Shown: piece after piece, positions 14,212 to 23,376 of the stretch
Numbering within the stretch: position 1 is the stretch's first letter
How the letters are laid out: every line of letters starts with the position of its first letter
Source: Clostridia bacterium
Lineage (GTDB): Bacteria > Bacillota > Clostridia > Christensenellales > Borkfalkiaceae
Length of the DNA stretch: 64,000 nt
Assembly: GCA_017502525.1 (NCBI GenBank)
Contig: JAFVUV010000003.1
Location: 146,214 to 210,213 of the forward strand
Direction: 5' to 3'
Program-made: the position numbers and the translations under genes
The notes under the pieces: model-generated
What the model was told of the DNA's origin: nothing
Databases searched by the model: none
The model's input: only the letters and a program-made list of their open reading frames with translations

Positions 14212-16797
14212 TTAATCCTTTAACTTATCTTGTAAATCAGTAAGCACGTTAAATGCTTGCATCGGTGATAAATTATTTATGTCGATATCTCTAATAATTC
14301 TTTCAACTTCTGAAAGCTGTGATTTTAAGTCAACTTGCTCTTCTTGTTTGTTGTAATTTTTATTTTTACTAAAACTTGATTTTTCAAGTTTTTTCAATAT
14401 GATTTTAGCATTTTCAGTGATATTTTTGCTTACGCCAGCAAGTTCAGCAACTTCAATACCAAAACTTCTGTTTGCACCGCCACGCATTATTTTGCGTAAG
14501 AAAACAATTCCACCTTGCATTTCTTTAACAGTAATTTTATAGTTTTTTACGCCGTCAACAACACCTTCTAGTTCTGTTAATTCGTGGTAATGGGTTGCAA
14601 ACATAGTCTTTGCTTTAATAACATTAGTTACGTACTCGACAACTGACCAAGCGATACTAAGTCCGTCAAAAGTGCTTGTTCCACGCCCTATTTCATCTAG
14701 TATAATTAAACTTTTTGACGTGGCGTTGTTAATAATGTTTGCGACTTCGGTCATTTCTACCATAAACGTACTTTGGTCGGAAATTAAATTATCACTCGCC
14801 CCAATTCTAGTAAAAATCTTATCAGTTAACGGGATTTCAGCAGTTTTTGCAGGAACGAAAGAGCCGACGTGTGCCATAAGTGTAATTAGCGCTATTTGGC
14901 GCATATACGTACTTTTACCCGCCATATTAGGTCCTGTTAAAATCATCATACGATTTTCATCGTTATCAAGTAAACAGTCGTTAGGCACAAACCTTTGTTT
15001 AGATATTTTTTCAACAACAGGGTGTCTTCCATCAACTATATTGAGTCGGCTGTTTTCTTCTAAAATTTGTGGTCTAACATAAGAATTTTCTTTAGCAACT
15101 GTCGCAAGAGAAATTAATACGTCAAGTTCAGCTATAGCATCTGCCGTTTGTTGTAAAAGAGTGATTTTTGAACTTAAAAATTCTTTAATTTCTGCATAAA
15201 GCGCTGATTCTAATTGCGTTGATTTTTCTTCACTAGAGATTATTTTAATTTCTAATTCTTTTAATTCTTCGGTAACGTATCTTTCAGCATTTGCTAAGGT
15301 TTGCTTTCTTTGGTATTCAAACGGAACTTTGTCCTTAAACGAATTAGTAACTTCAATATAGTAGCCAAATACACGGTTGTAACTTATTCTTAAGTTTTTT
15401 ATTCCCGTTTTTTCTCTTTCCCTATTTTCTATTTCAGCAATACACGCACGACTATTTTTGCCAAATTTTCTCAGTTCGTCAAGTTCGTCGTTATAACCAA
15501 CCTTAATATATCCGCCGTCTTTGAGAGTATTTGGCGTCTCTTCAGAAATGGCGTTGGTCAAAAGTATTACAACGTCGGTAAAATCGGCTGTTTTTTCTGA
15601 AATATCCAAAATATATTCCGATTGTAGTCCCAAAAGTTGAAATTTAATGCTAGGAATAAGCTCAAGAGACTTTTTAAGTGCGACACAATCTTTAGGCATC
15701 AAATTTCCGTTTGAAATCTTGCCCGTAATTCTTCCAATGTCTCTAACTGAAGCTAATAAATCTGATAACCCCTGTCTAATTAGCGTGTTAGAACAAAAAG
15801 ATTCAACGCCGTCTAGCCTGTAATTAATTTTTTTGACGTCGTTAAGTGGTGCTAGAATCCAACTTTGAAGTTTTCTGGCCCCCATACTCGTTTTTGTTTT
15901 ATCTAAAAGCCATAAAAGAGAGCCGTATCTTTTACCGTCGCGCAAAGTTTTTACAAGTTCTAAATTTCTTATCGCGTTAACGTCAAGCATCATAAAATCT
16001 TCAACGTTTTCTTTTTTTATAAAGGTAATATTAGATAAGGCGTGTTTTTGCGTTTCGTGTAAGTATGCTATTAAAGCGCCCGCAGCTGAAATGCTTTCAT
16101 CGTCATTTTCTATTCCAAAAGGCGAAAGCGTCAATGTGTTCATTTGTTTTTCTAAAGTCGCTCTAGCATTGTTTAAGTTGAACTCGCTTTCGGTAAAGGC
16201 ATTAAATTTCGGCAAAACTCCGTGAATCACCAAAGGAACTTGCTCGAAAACTTGAGCACATTCTTTGTTTGAAATTATTTCTGCAGGAGCTAATCTTACT
16301 AAAGTATCTAAAAATTCACTAACAGCGTTAGTGTTGGTAAAACTTCTAACAAAAAATTCACCAGTAGTTATATCCGTCCAAGCAAGCGCAAATTTATTGT
16401 CTTTAAGATAAGCTGAACATAAAAAATTATTCACTCTTTCGTCAATAAGTTCGTTGTTTGTAACCGTTCCTGCCGTTATAATTTTAACCACGTCACGCTT
16501 AACAAGTTTTTCACCGGCTGATGGGTCGCTGAGTTGTTCACAAATAGCAACTTTTTCGCCAAGAGAAACAAGTTTTGCGATATAAGTGTCTGCGGCGTGG
16601 AAAGGAATCCCGCACATTGGCGCACGCTCTTCTAGCCCGCAATCTCTACCGGTTAACGTCAAATCAAGTAGTTTTGAGGCTTTAACAGCATCATCAAAAA
16701 ACATTTCGTAAAAATCACCCAAACGGTAAAACACGAAACAATCTTTATGCTTTTCTTTTACTTGCAAATAATGTTGCATCATTGGTGAAAGTGCCAT
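14212..16797 (-). CDS. mutS: DNA mismatch recognition protein MutS
   Basis: Recognises base mismatches. The N-terminal mismatch-wedge motif is present as FYRLGDFYEMF (the Phe and Glu that contact the mismatch). Connector, core and clamp domains follow, then the ABC-type ATPase with Walker A GPNMAGKST near residue 622 and Walker B LIILDEIGRGTSTFDG near 700. The C-terminal 70 residues hold a helical tail (SPMQAFNVLTDLQDKL) like the tetramerisation region of long MutS forms. 861 residues is standard. The gap to miaB is four bases. This is MutS1; a separate MutS2 lies at 23.4-25.7 kb. Confidence 0.97.
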   Translation of the reverse strand: MALSPMMQHYLQVKEKHKDCFVFYRLGDFYEMFFDDAVKASKLLDLTLTGRDCGLEERAPMCGIPFHAADTYIAKLVSLGEKVAICEQLSDPSAGEKLVKRDVVKIITAGTVTNNELIDERVNNFLCSAYLKDNKFALAWTDITTGEFFVRSFTNTNAVSEFLDTLVRLAPAEIISNKECAQVFEQVPLVIHGVLPKFNAFTESEFNLNNARATLEKQMNTLTLSPFGIENDDESISAAGALIAYLHETQKHALSNITFIKKENVEDFMMLDVNAIRNLELVKTLRDGKRYGSLLWLLDKTKTSMGARKLQSWILAPLNDVKKINYRLDGVESFCSNTLIRQGLSDLLASVRDIGRITGKISNGNLMPKDCVALKKSLELIPSIKFQLLGLQSEYILDISEKTADFTDVVILLTNAISEETPNTLKDGGYIKVGYNDELDELRKFGKNSRACIAEIENREREKTGIKNLRISYNRVFGYYIEVTNSFKDKVPFEYQRKQTLANAERYVTEELKELEIKIISSEEKSTQLESALYAEIKEFLSSKITLLQQTADAIAELDVLISLATVAKENSYVRPQILEENSRLNIVDGRHPVVEKISKQRFVPNDCLLDNDENRMMILTGPNMAGKSTYMRQIALITLMAHVGSFVPAKTAEIPLTDKIFTRIGASDNLISDQSTFMVEMTEVANIINNATSKSLIILDEIGRGTSTFDGLSIAWSVVEYVTNVIKAKTMFATHYHELTELEGVVDGVKNYKITVKEMQGGIVFLRKIMRGGANRSFGIEVAELAGVSKNITENAKIILKKLEKSSFSKNKNYNKQEEQVDLKSQLSEVERIIRDIDINNLSPMQAFNVLTDLQDKLKD

Positions 16798-16801
16798 AAA
16801 T

Positions 16802-18127
16802 TTACCTAACTAATTCTCCCATTAACGACATGCCACCCGTTTTTAATATTTTTACAAAAACGAATTGCCCTATCATATCTTCTTGACTTGAAAAATAAGC
16901 CATTCTACCGTGTGTATCACGCCCTAAATACATATTTTTCTTTTCGTCAAATCCTTCACATAAGATTTCGATAGTCTTATTCAAATATTCTTCAGACTGT
17001 TTTCTATTTGTTGAATTTTGCAACTCAATCAATTTCATTATCCTGCGTTTAGAAACTTCTTCATCAATTTGACCGTCCATTTTTGCTGCGGGCGTTCCAT
17101 CTCTTTTCGAATAAATAAAAGTAAACGCCCCGGAAAAACCAACTTTTTCAACCAAATCAACCGTGTCTAAAAAATCTTCTTCTGTCTCTGTTGGAAAGCC
17201 AACCATAATATCGGTTGTAATCGCAACGTCAGGAATATATTTACGCAATAGATTAATTTTTTCGAAATAATCGTTTCTTGTGTATTTGCGGTTCATAAGT
17301 TTTAAAATTCTATCAGAACCAGCCTGAACGGGTAAATGAACTGTGTGGCAGACTTTATCGCTTTCGCTTATTGCGATGATTAACTTTTCAGTAAAATCTT
17401 TGGGGTGGTTAGTCATAAATTTCAACCTAAACTTCCCTTTAATTTTGGACACTTCCCTAATCAAAGTCGCAAAATCTGTATCTTTTAGGTCGTTTCCGTA
17501 TGAATTAACGTTTTGACCTAAAAGCGTAATTTCTTTGTACCCTTCTTTAATTAGACTTTTACACTCGTTTACAACGTCTTCAAGTTTTCTACTTCTTTCA
17601 CGCCCCCTAACGTATGGAACTATACAATAAGTACAAAAATTATTGCATCCGTATGTGATGTTAACCCAAGCATTAGGATAACTTGTTCTAGTTTTAGGCG
17701 TTCCTTCTTTAATAGGGCCTTCTTTTTCTAATACGTCTATAATTTTCTTTTTAGATGATAGTTTGCGTTTTAATAAATTAGCAAAATCTTCTAGGTTGTG
17801 GGTACCAAATATTATGTCAATAAAAGGAAATTTTTGATGCAACTCATTTGCAAAGCCGGGCTGTTGAGTCATACATCCACCAACAGCAATGATTAAATCT
17901 TTTTTCTTGCGTTTGAGTTGCTTTAACGCGCCTATATTCCCCTCGGCTCTATCTTCAGCATTTTCTCTTATACAACAAGTGTTGAATACGATTATATCCG
18001 CATCAACTTCGCTATTTGCCTCTTCGTATCCAAGGCTTGTTAAAATGCCTGCAATCTTTTCAGATTCATGCAAGTTCATTTGACAACCATACGTAGTTAT
18101 AAAATATTTTTTAATACAATTTTCCAT
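16802..18127 (-). CDS. miaB: tRNA-2-methylthio-N6-dimethylallyladenosine synthase
   Basis: Radical-SAM methylthiotransferase acting on i6A37 of tRNA. The N-terminal UPF0004 domain contains YGCQMN, NTCCIRENAED and GGCMTQQ, whose cysteines bind the auxiliary cluster. The radical-SAM motif is CNNFCTYC near residue 162, followed by GRERSR. A C-terminal TRAM domain ends the protein. I start at 18127 rather than at the upstream ATG at 18139, because the latter lies inside a consensus-like -10 box (TATGAT). The promoter then places the transcript start at or next to the 18127 ATG with no Shine-Dalgarno sequence, so the mRNA heading this whole mismatch-repair unit appears leaderless. Confidence 0.93.
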   Translation of the reverse strand: MENCIKKYFITTYGCQMNLHESEKIAGILTSLGYEEANSEVDADIIVFNTCCIRENAEDRAEGNIGALKQLKRKKKDLIIAVGGCMTQQPGFANELHQKFPFIDIIFGTHNLEDFANLLKRKLSSKKKIIDVLEKEGPIKEGTPKTRTSYPNAWVNITYGCNNFCTYCIVPYVRGRERSRKLEDVVNECKSLIKEGYKEITLLGQNVNSYGNDLKDTDFATLIREVSKIKGKFRLKFMTNHPKDFTEKLIIAISESDKVCHTVHLPVQAGSDRILKLMNRKYTRNDYFEKINLLRKYIPDVAITTDIMVGFPTETEEDFLDTVDLVEKVGFSGAFTFIYSKRDGTPAAKMDGQIDEEVSKRRIMKLIELQNSTNRKQSEEYLNKTIEILCEGFDEKKNMYLGRDTHGRMAYFSSQEDMIGQFVFVKILKTGGMSLMGELVR

Positions 18128-18134
18128 ACTAAAT

Positions 18135-18163
18135 ATCATACCCTATTTATTTCAATTTGTCAA
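18135..18163 (-). promoter_or_regulatory. Leaderless promoter of miaB-mutS-mutL-miaA-ynbB
   Basis: Minus-strand consensus TTGACA, 17 bp, TATGAT. The -10 box ends 7 nt before the ATG at 18127. Confidence 0.82.
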
Positions 18164-18216
18164 TTTATAAATGCTATTTAGAATAATAAAGTGCGCTAAA
18201 TACATACTAATTTCGT

Positions 18217-20445
18217 ATGAAAAAAAGTTTAAAATTAGTTGCAACGTTTTTATGTTTTGTTTTTTTAGTATTTTCTTGTTTTCTTTTATATTATTTTTAC
18301 ATTACAAGTACCGTTAAATTAGATAAGAATAAACTTGTTAATTTAGAAAGGACAATTACCTTTTTAGATAGTGATGGAGCAGTTGTTGCCGAACAATCAG
18401 GTGGAATAATGGTAACGGAAATAGAAAATATTCCACCTCACGTTAAAAATGCGTTTATAGCTATTGAAGATAAACGTTTCTACGAACACAATGGCGTAGA
18501 TTATAAAAGTATAGCAAGAGCAGTTGTAAATAACGTAAAAACTTTATCTTTTAAGGAAGGTGCTTCAACAATAAGCCAACAATTGATAAAAAACACTCAC
18601 CTTACAAACGAAAAAACTTTTCGGAGAAAAATTTTAGAATTTAAGCTAGCAAAAAAGTTAGAAAAAGCCTATACAAAAGACGAAATTTTACAAACATATT
18701 TAAACACGATATACTTTGGAGATGGCTGTTATGGAATAACGTCAGCAACAAGGCATTTTTTTAACAAGGATGTATCTGAATTAAACGTAAACGAAAGCGC
18801 TATGCTTGCAGGAATAATTAAAGCACCATCAACCTATTCTCCTATACACCATCCAACGAGAAGTAATAAAAGAAAAAATATAGTTTTAAGTGAAATGTAT
18901 AAGCAAAAATATATTTCTGAAAAAGAATATTTGCAATTCAAAGATATTGATGTGGAAGTTCAAAATAACGTTGATAATAAATCAGATTTTTTAAGTTTTG
19001 CAAATATTGAATTGTCAAAAATTATAAATGACTCACCCTATTTTGATAATAATATTAAAGTTAAAACTACACTTAGCGTTAAGTTGCAAGAAATAATTGA
19101 TGAAGTTATAACAGATTATACTGATGACGTTAATGCGGAAAAATCAGTAATTTTATTAAATAAAAATGGTGAAGTTTTAGCGTATAATTCTACTTGTGGC
19201 GACGTTAGGCGTCAATTAGGTTCAATAGTTAAACCGATTTTGGTTTATGCACCAGCAATAAATGAAGATATTGTTACGCAGTACACTTATGTGGAGGATG
19301 AAAAAACTAACTTTTCGGGATATTCTCCATCAAATTATAACGAAAAATATTATGGAAAAATCACGGTTAAAGAGGCTGTTGCGACAAGTTCTAACGTTTG
19401 CTCAGCAAAAATATTAAATTATTTAGGCGTTGAAAACGCATTAAAATACGCAAATAAAACGGATTTAACTTTTACTGAAAACGATAGAAATTTAAGTATA
19501 GCATTAGGCGCAAGTGAAAAAGGAGAAAAACTTTCAACAATTACAGTTTGTTACAATATTTTTAATAATAATGGCTTTTACACTTCTCCCTTATGCGTTA
19601 AAAGCATAACGGACAAAAATGACAAAATGCTATATAATAACTATCAAAAATCTACAAAATTAATTAATTCCGATACAGTTGAAATAATGAATGAAATCTT
19701 AAAATCTACAGCAACCGACGGCACAGCTAAGAAATTATCTAGTTTAAATTTTGATTTATATGCTAAAACGGGCACGGTTGGTAATAAAAACGGAAATACA
19801 GACGCTTATGTAATTTCTTATAACAGCGAATATACTTTAGGAATTTGGCTTGGGAATAAATACGGTGAAGTTATGGGTAACGACGTCACGGGCGGAACTA
19901 TACCTTGCTTAATCGCACGCGAAATTTGGGGCAAGATTTATAAAGAAAAAAGTTGTCCACCACCTATTACTTCTAATACAAAATTAAACGAAGTCAAATT
20001 GGATAAAATTTCATACGAGCAAGACGGGAAGTTTGTTTTAGCAGATGACAACGCACCTGAAAGATATGTTTTTCATGCAAAACTAAAGAGTAATTATATG
20101 CCAAAAATCAAATCGTCTAGATTTACAAAACCCGAAATAGATAGTTATACAATATCAATAGTAAATAACTGTGGAATTAAAATAGAATTATGCCACGCAG
20201 AATATATTGATGCGTTGGTTTATAGGCTTGATGAAAAGAAAAATAAACTCGTTTTCAATACTGAAAACAACGTTTCAGCTTTTATTGATAAAAATGTTAC
20301 TTGTAATAAAATTTATCAATATATTATAATTCCATATTATAAAAGCGGGGATAAAATTTTTATGGGCAAAGAAATTTTAACGAAAAAAATAAAATCGCCA
20401 AACTTTGAGTTTGGCGAAAATTGGTGGGATAACGATTTTAATTAA
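18217..20445 (+). CDS. Class A penicillin-binding protein (PBP1 type)
   Basis: Bifunctional peptidoglycan glycosyltransferase and transpeptidase. There is one N-terminal membrane anchor (about residues 8-28). The GT51 domain carries the catalytic Glu in AIEDKRFYEH (E84) and GASTISQQLIKN, then KLEKAYTKDEILQTYLNTIYFG. The transpeptidase domain has SIVK near residue 336 (SxxK in place of the more usual STFKP), SSN near 391 and KTG near 516. The last 130 residues form a beta-rich tail. 742 residues is normal. Upstream there is neither a Shine-Dalgarno sequence nor a clear promoter: a CATACT lies 8 nt before the ATG but has no good -35, so a leaderless start is possible but unproven. Divergent from miaB. 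Confidence 0.92.
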   Translation: MKKSLKLVATFLCFVFLVFSCFLLYYFYITSTVKLDKNKLVNLERTITFLDSDGAVVAEQSGGIMVTEIENIPPHVKNAFIAIEDKRFYEHNGVDYKSIARAVVNNVKTLSFKEGASTISQQLIKNTHLTNEKTFRRKILEFKLAKKLEKAYTKDEILQTYLNTIYFGDGCYGITSATRHFFNKDVSELNVNESAMLAGIIKAPSTYSPIHHPTRSNKRKNIVLSEMYKQKYISEKEYLQFKDIDVEVQNNVDNKSDFLSFANIELSKIINDSPYFDNNIKVKTTLSVKLQEIIDEVITDYTDDVNAEKSVILLNKNGEVLAYNSTCGDVRRQLGSIVKPILVYAPAINEDIVTQYTYVEDEKTNFSGYSPSNYNEKYYGKITVKEAVATSSNVCSAKILNYLGVENALKYANKTDLTFTENDRNLSIALGASEKGEKLSTITVCYNIFNNNGFYTSPLCVKSITDKNDKMLYNNYQKSTKLINSDTVEIMNEILKSTATDGTAKKLSSLNFDLYAKTGTVGNKNGNTDAYVISYNSEYTLGIWLGNKYGEVMGNDVTGGTIPCLIAREIWGKIYKEKSCPPPITSNTKLNEVKLDKISYEQDGKFVLADDNAPERYVFHAKLKSNYMPKIKSSRFTKPEIDSYTISIVNNCGIKIELCHAEYIDALVYRLDEKKNKLVFNTENNVSAFIDKNVTCNKIYQYIIIPYYKSGDKIFMGKEILTKKIKSPNFEFGENWWDNDFN

Positions 20446-20452
20446 AAATTAA

Positions 20453-21610
20453 TTATAAAACGTATTTTTCAATTTTAGTAAATGCTTCAGCAATTAAGCC
20501 TTCAACGTCTAACTTGCTTTCAGCTTTAATTACCCTATCGAGATTTGGCTTAATTGCTGGGAATTTTGGCAAGAAAACGGTACAACAATCTTCGTATGGT
20601 AAAATTGACGTTTCATAAGTATCAATTTTTCTTGCAATTTCTATTATGTCTATTTTATCGAACATGATAAGCGGACGCAAAACAGGCATAGTAACCACAG
20701 AATTTGACGAAGTGATACTTTCAATAGTTTGGCTTGCAACCTGTCCTAAACTTTCACCCGTGATAATTGCTTGACAATTTTGTTGTTTTGCAAGTCTTTC
20801 TGCAATTCTCATCATAAATCTACGCATCAAAGTTATCATAAATTCTTCGGGACATTTTTCGTGAATTGCTTCTTGAATATGAGTAAATGACACAACGTAT
20901 AGGTTAATTCCCCCGTTATATTCGCCAACCTTTTTAGTAAGTTCAATAACTTTTTCTTTTGCAGCCTCGCCCGTATATGGAAAACTGTGAAAATGTATGC
21001 AATCAAGTTTCATACCTCTTTTTGCCGTTAAATAACCCGCCACGGGGCTATCAATGCCACCTGAGATTAAAAGCATGCCTTTGCCTGCAGAACCTACCGG
21101 CATACCACTTATACACTGAACGGTATCGGAGTAAATAAAAGTTTTTCCGTCTTCTCTAATATCAACGTTAACAACAAAATCAGGATTTTTAACGTCAACT
21201 TTTAATTGTTTAGGATAGGTTTCAAGAATTTTTCCGCCTAAAAGCATTGATGCTTCCATAGAACTTGGCGAAAAGCTTTTATCAGCACGATTTGTTGCTA
21301 CTTTAAACGTGCCCTCTTTTTCTTTACAAAGTTCTAAAACCGCTTGTTCAATTTGAGTGAAATCATTATCAACGACTAAAGCCGGACTAAAAGTATGAAT
21401 ACCCGCTATCTTTTTTAATTTTTCACAAATTATTTCGTAATCGTTTTCATCAAAATCTTCTATTAGGTATCTACTGTGCATTGTGGTAAAAGTGCAATTA
21501 ATATCCTTTGTAGAACGTTTAATGTTTTCTTTTAAAAGCTTTTCAAAAAAGCCACGGTTTTTTCCTTTTAAGTGTATTTCACAATATCTGATTATTATTG
21601 CTGTTTTCAT
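20453..21610 (-). CDS. thiI: tRNA 4-thiouridine synthase ThiI
   Basis: Uses sulfur from a cysteine desulfurase to make s4U8 in tRNA. An N-terminal ferredoxin-like and THUMP region covers about residues 1-165. The PP-loop ATP-binding motif SGGIDSPVAGY lies near residue 183, and TGESLGQVASQT is characteristic. The protein ends shortly after CCTVFLPKFPAIKP, with no C-terminal rhodanese domain, as in Bacillus ThiI. 385 residues is normal for that form. It starts four nucleotides inside the desulfurase gene (ATGA), and the pairing with a dedicated desulfurase is the classic NifZ-ThiI arrangement. Confidence 0.95.
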   Translation of the reverse strand: MKTAIIIRYCEIHLKGKNRGFFEKLLKENIKRSTKDINCTFTTMHSRYLIEDFDENDYEIICEKLKKIAGIHTFSPALVVDNDFTQIEQAVLELCKEKEGTFKVATNRADKSFSPSSMEASMLLGGKILETYPKQLKVDVKNPDFVVNVDIREDGKTFIYSDTVQCISGMPVGSAGKGMLLISGGIDSPVAGYLTAKRGMKLDCIHFHSFPYTGEAAKEKVIELTKKVGEYNGGINLYVVSFTHIQEAIHEKCPEEFMITLMRRFMMRIAERLAKQQNCQAIITGESLGQVASQTIESITSSNSVVTMPVLRPLIMFDKIDIIEIARKIDTYETSILPYEDCCTVFLPKFPAIKPNLDRVIKAESKLDVEGLIAEAFTKIEKYVL

Positions 21611-22731
21611 TTGTTCATAATTCCTTTTAATTTATATGCAACTTGATTTATTTTTTCTACGGCTATATTTGCTTCATCTAACGTGCTTTCTGTTGAAAAA
21701 CTAAGTCTTAATACACCATCTAAAATATTGGGTGTATAACCACACGCTTCTAATACTCTACTATATCTATTTTTTGATGAACACGCAGAACCGTTACCTA
21801 TTACAATATCAAACTCTTCTAACGAGTGCATAATTACTTCGCCACGTAATCCGATTGCTGAGACAGATAAAATATACGGACTTGAATTTTCACCTGAAAT
21901 GATTTTAAATATTGTTTTATCTAAATTATTTATAAAATAATTTTTAATTTGTGTTATTTTAGAGTAGTTTTCTTTAATTAACGAGTATTTTTCTTCGCCA
22001 GCATATTGGAAAACTTTTATACCGAAAACGTTTTCTGTTCCGCTTCTTAAACCACCCTCTTGTCCACCGCCAATTATTAACGGTGCAACGTTTAGATTCT
22101 TTTTTCTAATTAATGCACCAACGCCTTTTAATCCGTTAATTTTATGCGCGCTAATCGAATAAAGGTCAACGTCTTGTGAAAGTCTATACGGCAATTTACC
22201 GTACGCTTGAACACCATCAACGTGAAAAACTATTTTATTATTTATTGTTTTAATTTTTTTTGCAATAGCATTTACGTCGTTAATTGCGCCAGTTTCATTA
22301 TTAACGTGAACAATTGAGACGAAATCAACATTATTATTTTGTACAAAATCAAAAAGTTCTTCAGTATTTACGCTACCATCAGCGTTTAAATCTATAAATT
22401 CAACCTTTTGACCGTTATTTTTTAATTCTAAGAAACTTTTATAAACTGCCGCGTGTTCACCTTTATCGGTGACAAAAAGTCCACGTTTAACGGTGCGCAA
22501 AATTGCGGTGTTATCACTTTCAGAGCCACACGAAGTAAAGATAACTTCATGAGAAGTCGAGCCCAAATTTTTTAAAATTGATTGCTTTGCTTCTTTAATG
22601 TGTTGCGCACATTTTAACCCACCTGAATATAAACCGGATGGATTAAAAAAATATTCACTATTATATATTTGCGCTTTATTTAACGCAGTTGTTGACGGCT
22701 TTGTAGTTGCCGCGTTGTCTAAATAAATCAT
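21607..22731 (-). CDS. Cysteine desulfurase (IscS/NifS family, ThiI partner)
   Basis: PLP enzyme that releases sulfur from cysteine as a protein persulfide. Seen: YLDNAATTKPS at the N-terminus, the SCGSESDNTAI loop, the HVDGVQAYGK segment, the PLP lysine in SAHKINGLKGVG near residue 194, RSGTENV and the catalytic Cys loop GSACSSKN near residue 313. 374 residues fits class I desulfurases. Immediate overlap with thiI indicates that its main acceptor is ThiI, as for Bacillus NifZ (inference from context). No iscU or other cluster-assembly genes are adjacent. Confidence 0.92.
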   Translation of the reverse strand: MIYLDNAATTKPSTTALNKAQIYNSEYFFNPSGLYSGGLKCAQHIKEAKQSILKNLGSTSHEVIFTSCGSESDNTAILRTVKRGLFVTDKGEHAAVYKSFLELKNNGQKVEFIDLNADGSVNTEELFDFVQNNNVDFVSIVHVNNETGAINDVNAIAKKIKTINNKIVFHVDGVQAYGKLPYRLSQDVDLYSISAHKINGLKGVGALIRKKNLNVAPLIIGGGQEGGLRSGTENVFGIKVFQYAGEEKYSLIKENYSKITQIKNYFINNLDKTIFKIISGENSSPYILSVSAIGLRGEVIMHSLEEFDIVIGNGSACSSKNRYSRVLEACGYTPNILDGVLRLSFSTESTLDEANIAVEKINQVAYKLKGIMNK

Positions 22732-22736
22732 TTAAA

Positions 22737-23339
22737 TTATCTCTTATTAATTTCTTTTAGATATTCATCGTCAATTATACCTTTATTGGCGAATTTCAAT
22801 ATATTTACTATAAACGTTTCCGTGCATTCAAGAACGTAAAGTGTCTTTACTGCATCTTTATTAACAACTAAATAAAAGAACTCTTTTCCCTCAGACGCGA
22901 TATTATTGGACGTTAAAATCATTTTATCTATTCCGGTCATAACAGAATATTTTTCATAAACTTCACTACCATATTTGCCTAATTTTTCTATATCGGAACT
23001 GTCGAATTTTGCAATAAATTTTCTTTTAATATTTTTAATAACTTTTGAAAACCTAATAGAACCACTTACAAAAGTATAATCATAATCAACGTAAAATTTA
23101 TTTTTCATACGCCCTAAAAACAAGCCTGAGCAGAAAAAAATCACAGCGGGAATTAGTACAAATATTAAATTTAGTATAATATTTCCTGAAAACAACTTAA
23201 AAAACCAAAAAACAATAAATAACCAAAATCCAAAAATAACGTAAGATAAAATAGATAAAATTTTAAAAACGTTATATTTTAACTTAGCAGTCCCTTGTTC
23301 TTGTATAAGCGATGATTCTTCGTAAAAAACTTCTTTCAT
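22737..23339 (-). CDS. Uncharacterised two-helix membrane protein (DUF6106-like)
   Basis: 200 residues. A short N-terminal stretch (MKEVFYEESS) precedes two membrane helices (about residues 27-50 and 55-78). The rest is a soluble beta-rich region with a regularly hydrophobic pattern (FYVDYDYTFVSGSIRFSKV, then MILTSNN). The MKEVFYEE start and overall layout resemble the DUF6106 family of Clostridia, but I cannot confirm this by search. GGAG lies 5 nt before the ATG. It sits between mutS2 and the desulfurase, with 37 nt to mutS2 and 5 nt to the desulfurase. Function unknown. Confidence 0.7.
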   Translation of the reverse strand: MKEVFYEESSLIQEQGTAKLKYNVFKILSILSYVIFGFWLFIVFWFFKLFSGNIILNLIFVLIPAVIFFCSGLFLGRMKNKFYVDYDYTFVSGSIRFSKVIKNIKRKFIAKFDSSDIEKLGKYGSEVYEKYSVMTGIDKMILTSNNIASEGKEFFYLVVNKDAVKTLYVLECTETFIVNILKFANKGIIDDEYLKEINKR

Positions 23340-23376
23340 ATTAACTCCATTTTAACATAGTGAGAAATAAATACAA

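Noticed and set aside
14672..15082. 136-codon open frame opposite the mutS ATPase
   Set aside because: Antisense shadow of the Walker A and B region; no binding site and no recognisable domain.
18137..18139. Upstream ATG as the miaB start
   Set aside because: It lies inside the -10 box TATGAT of a TTGACA-17-TATGAT promoter; the transcript would begin downstream of it.
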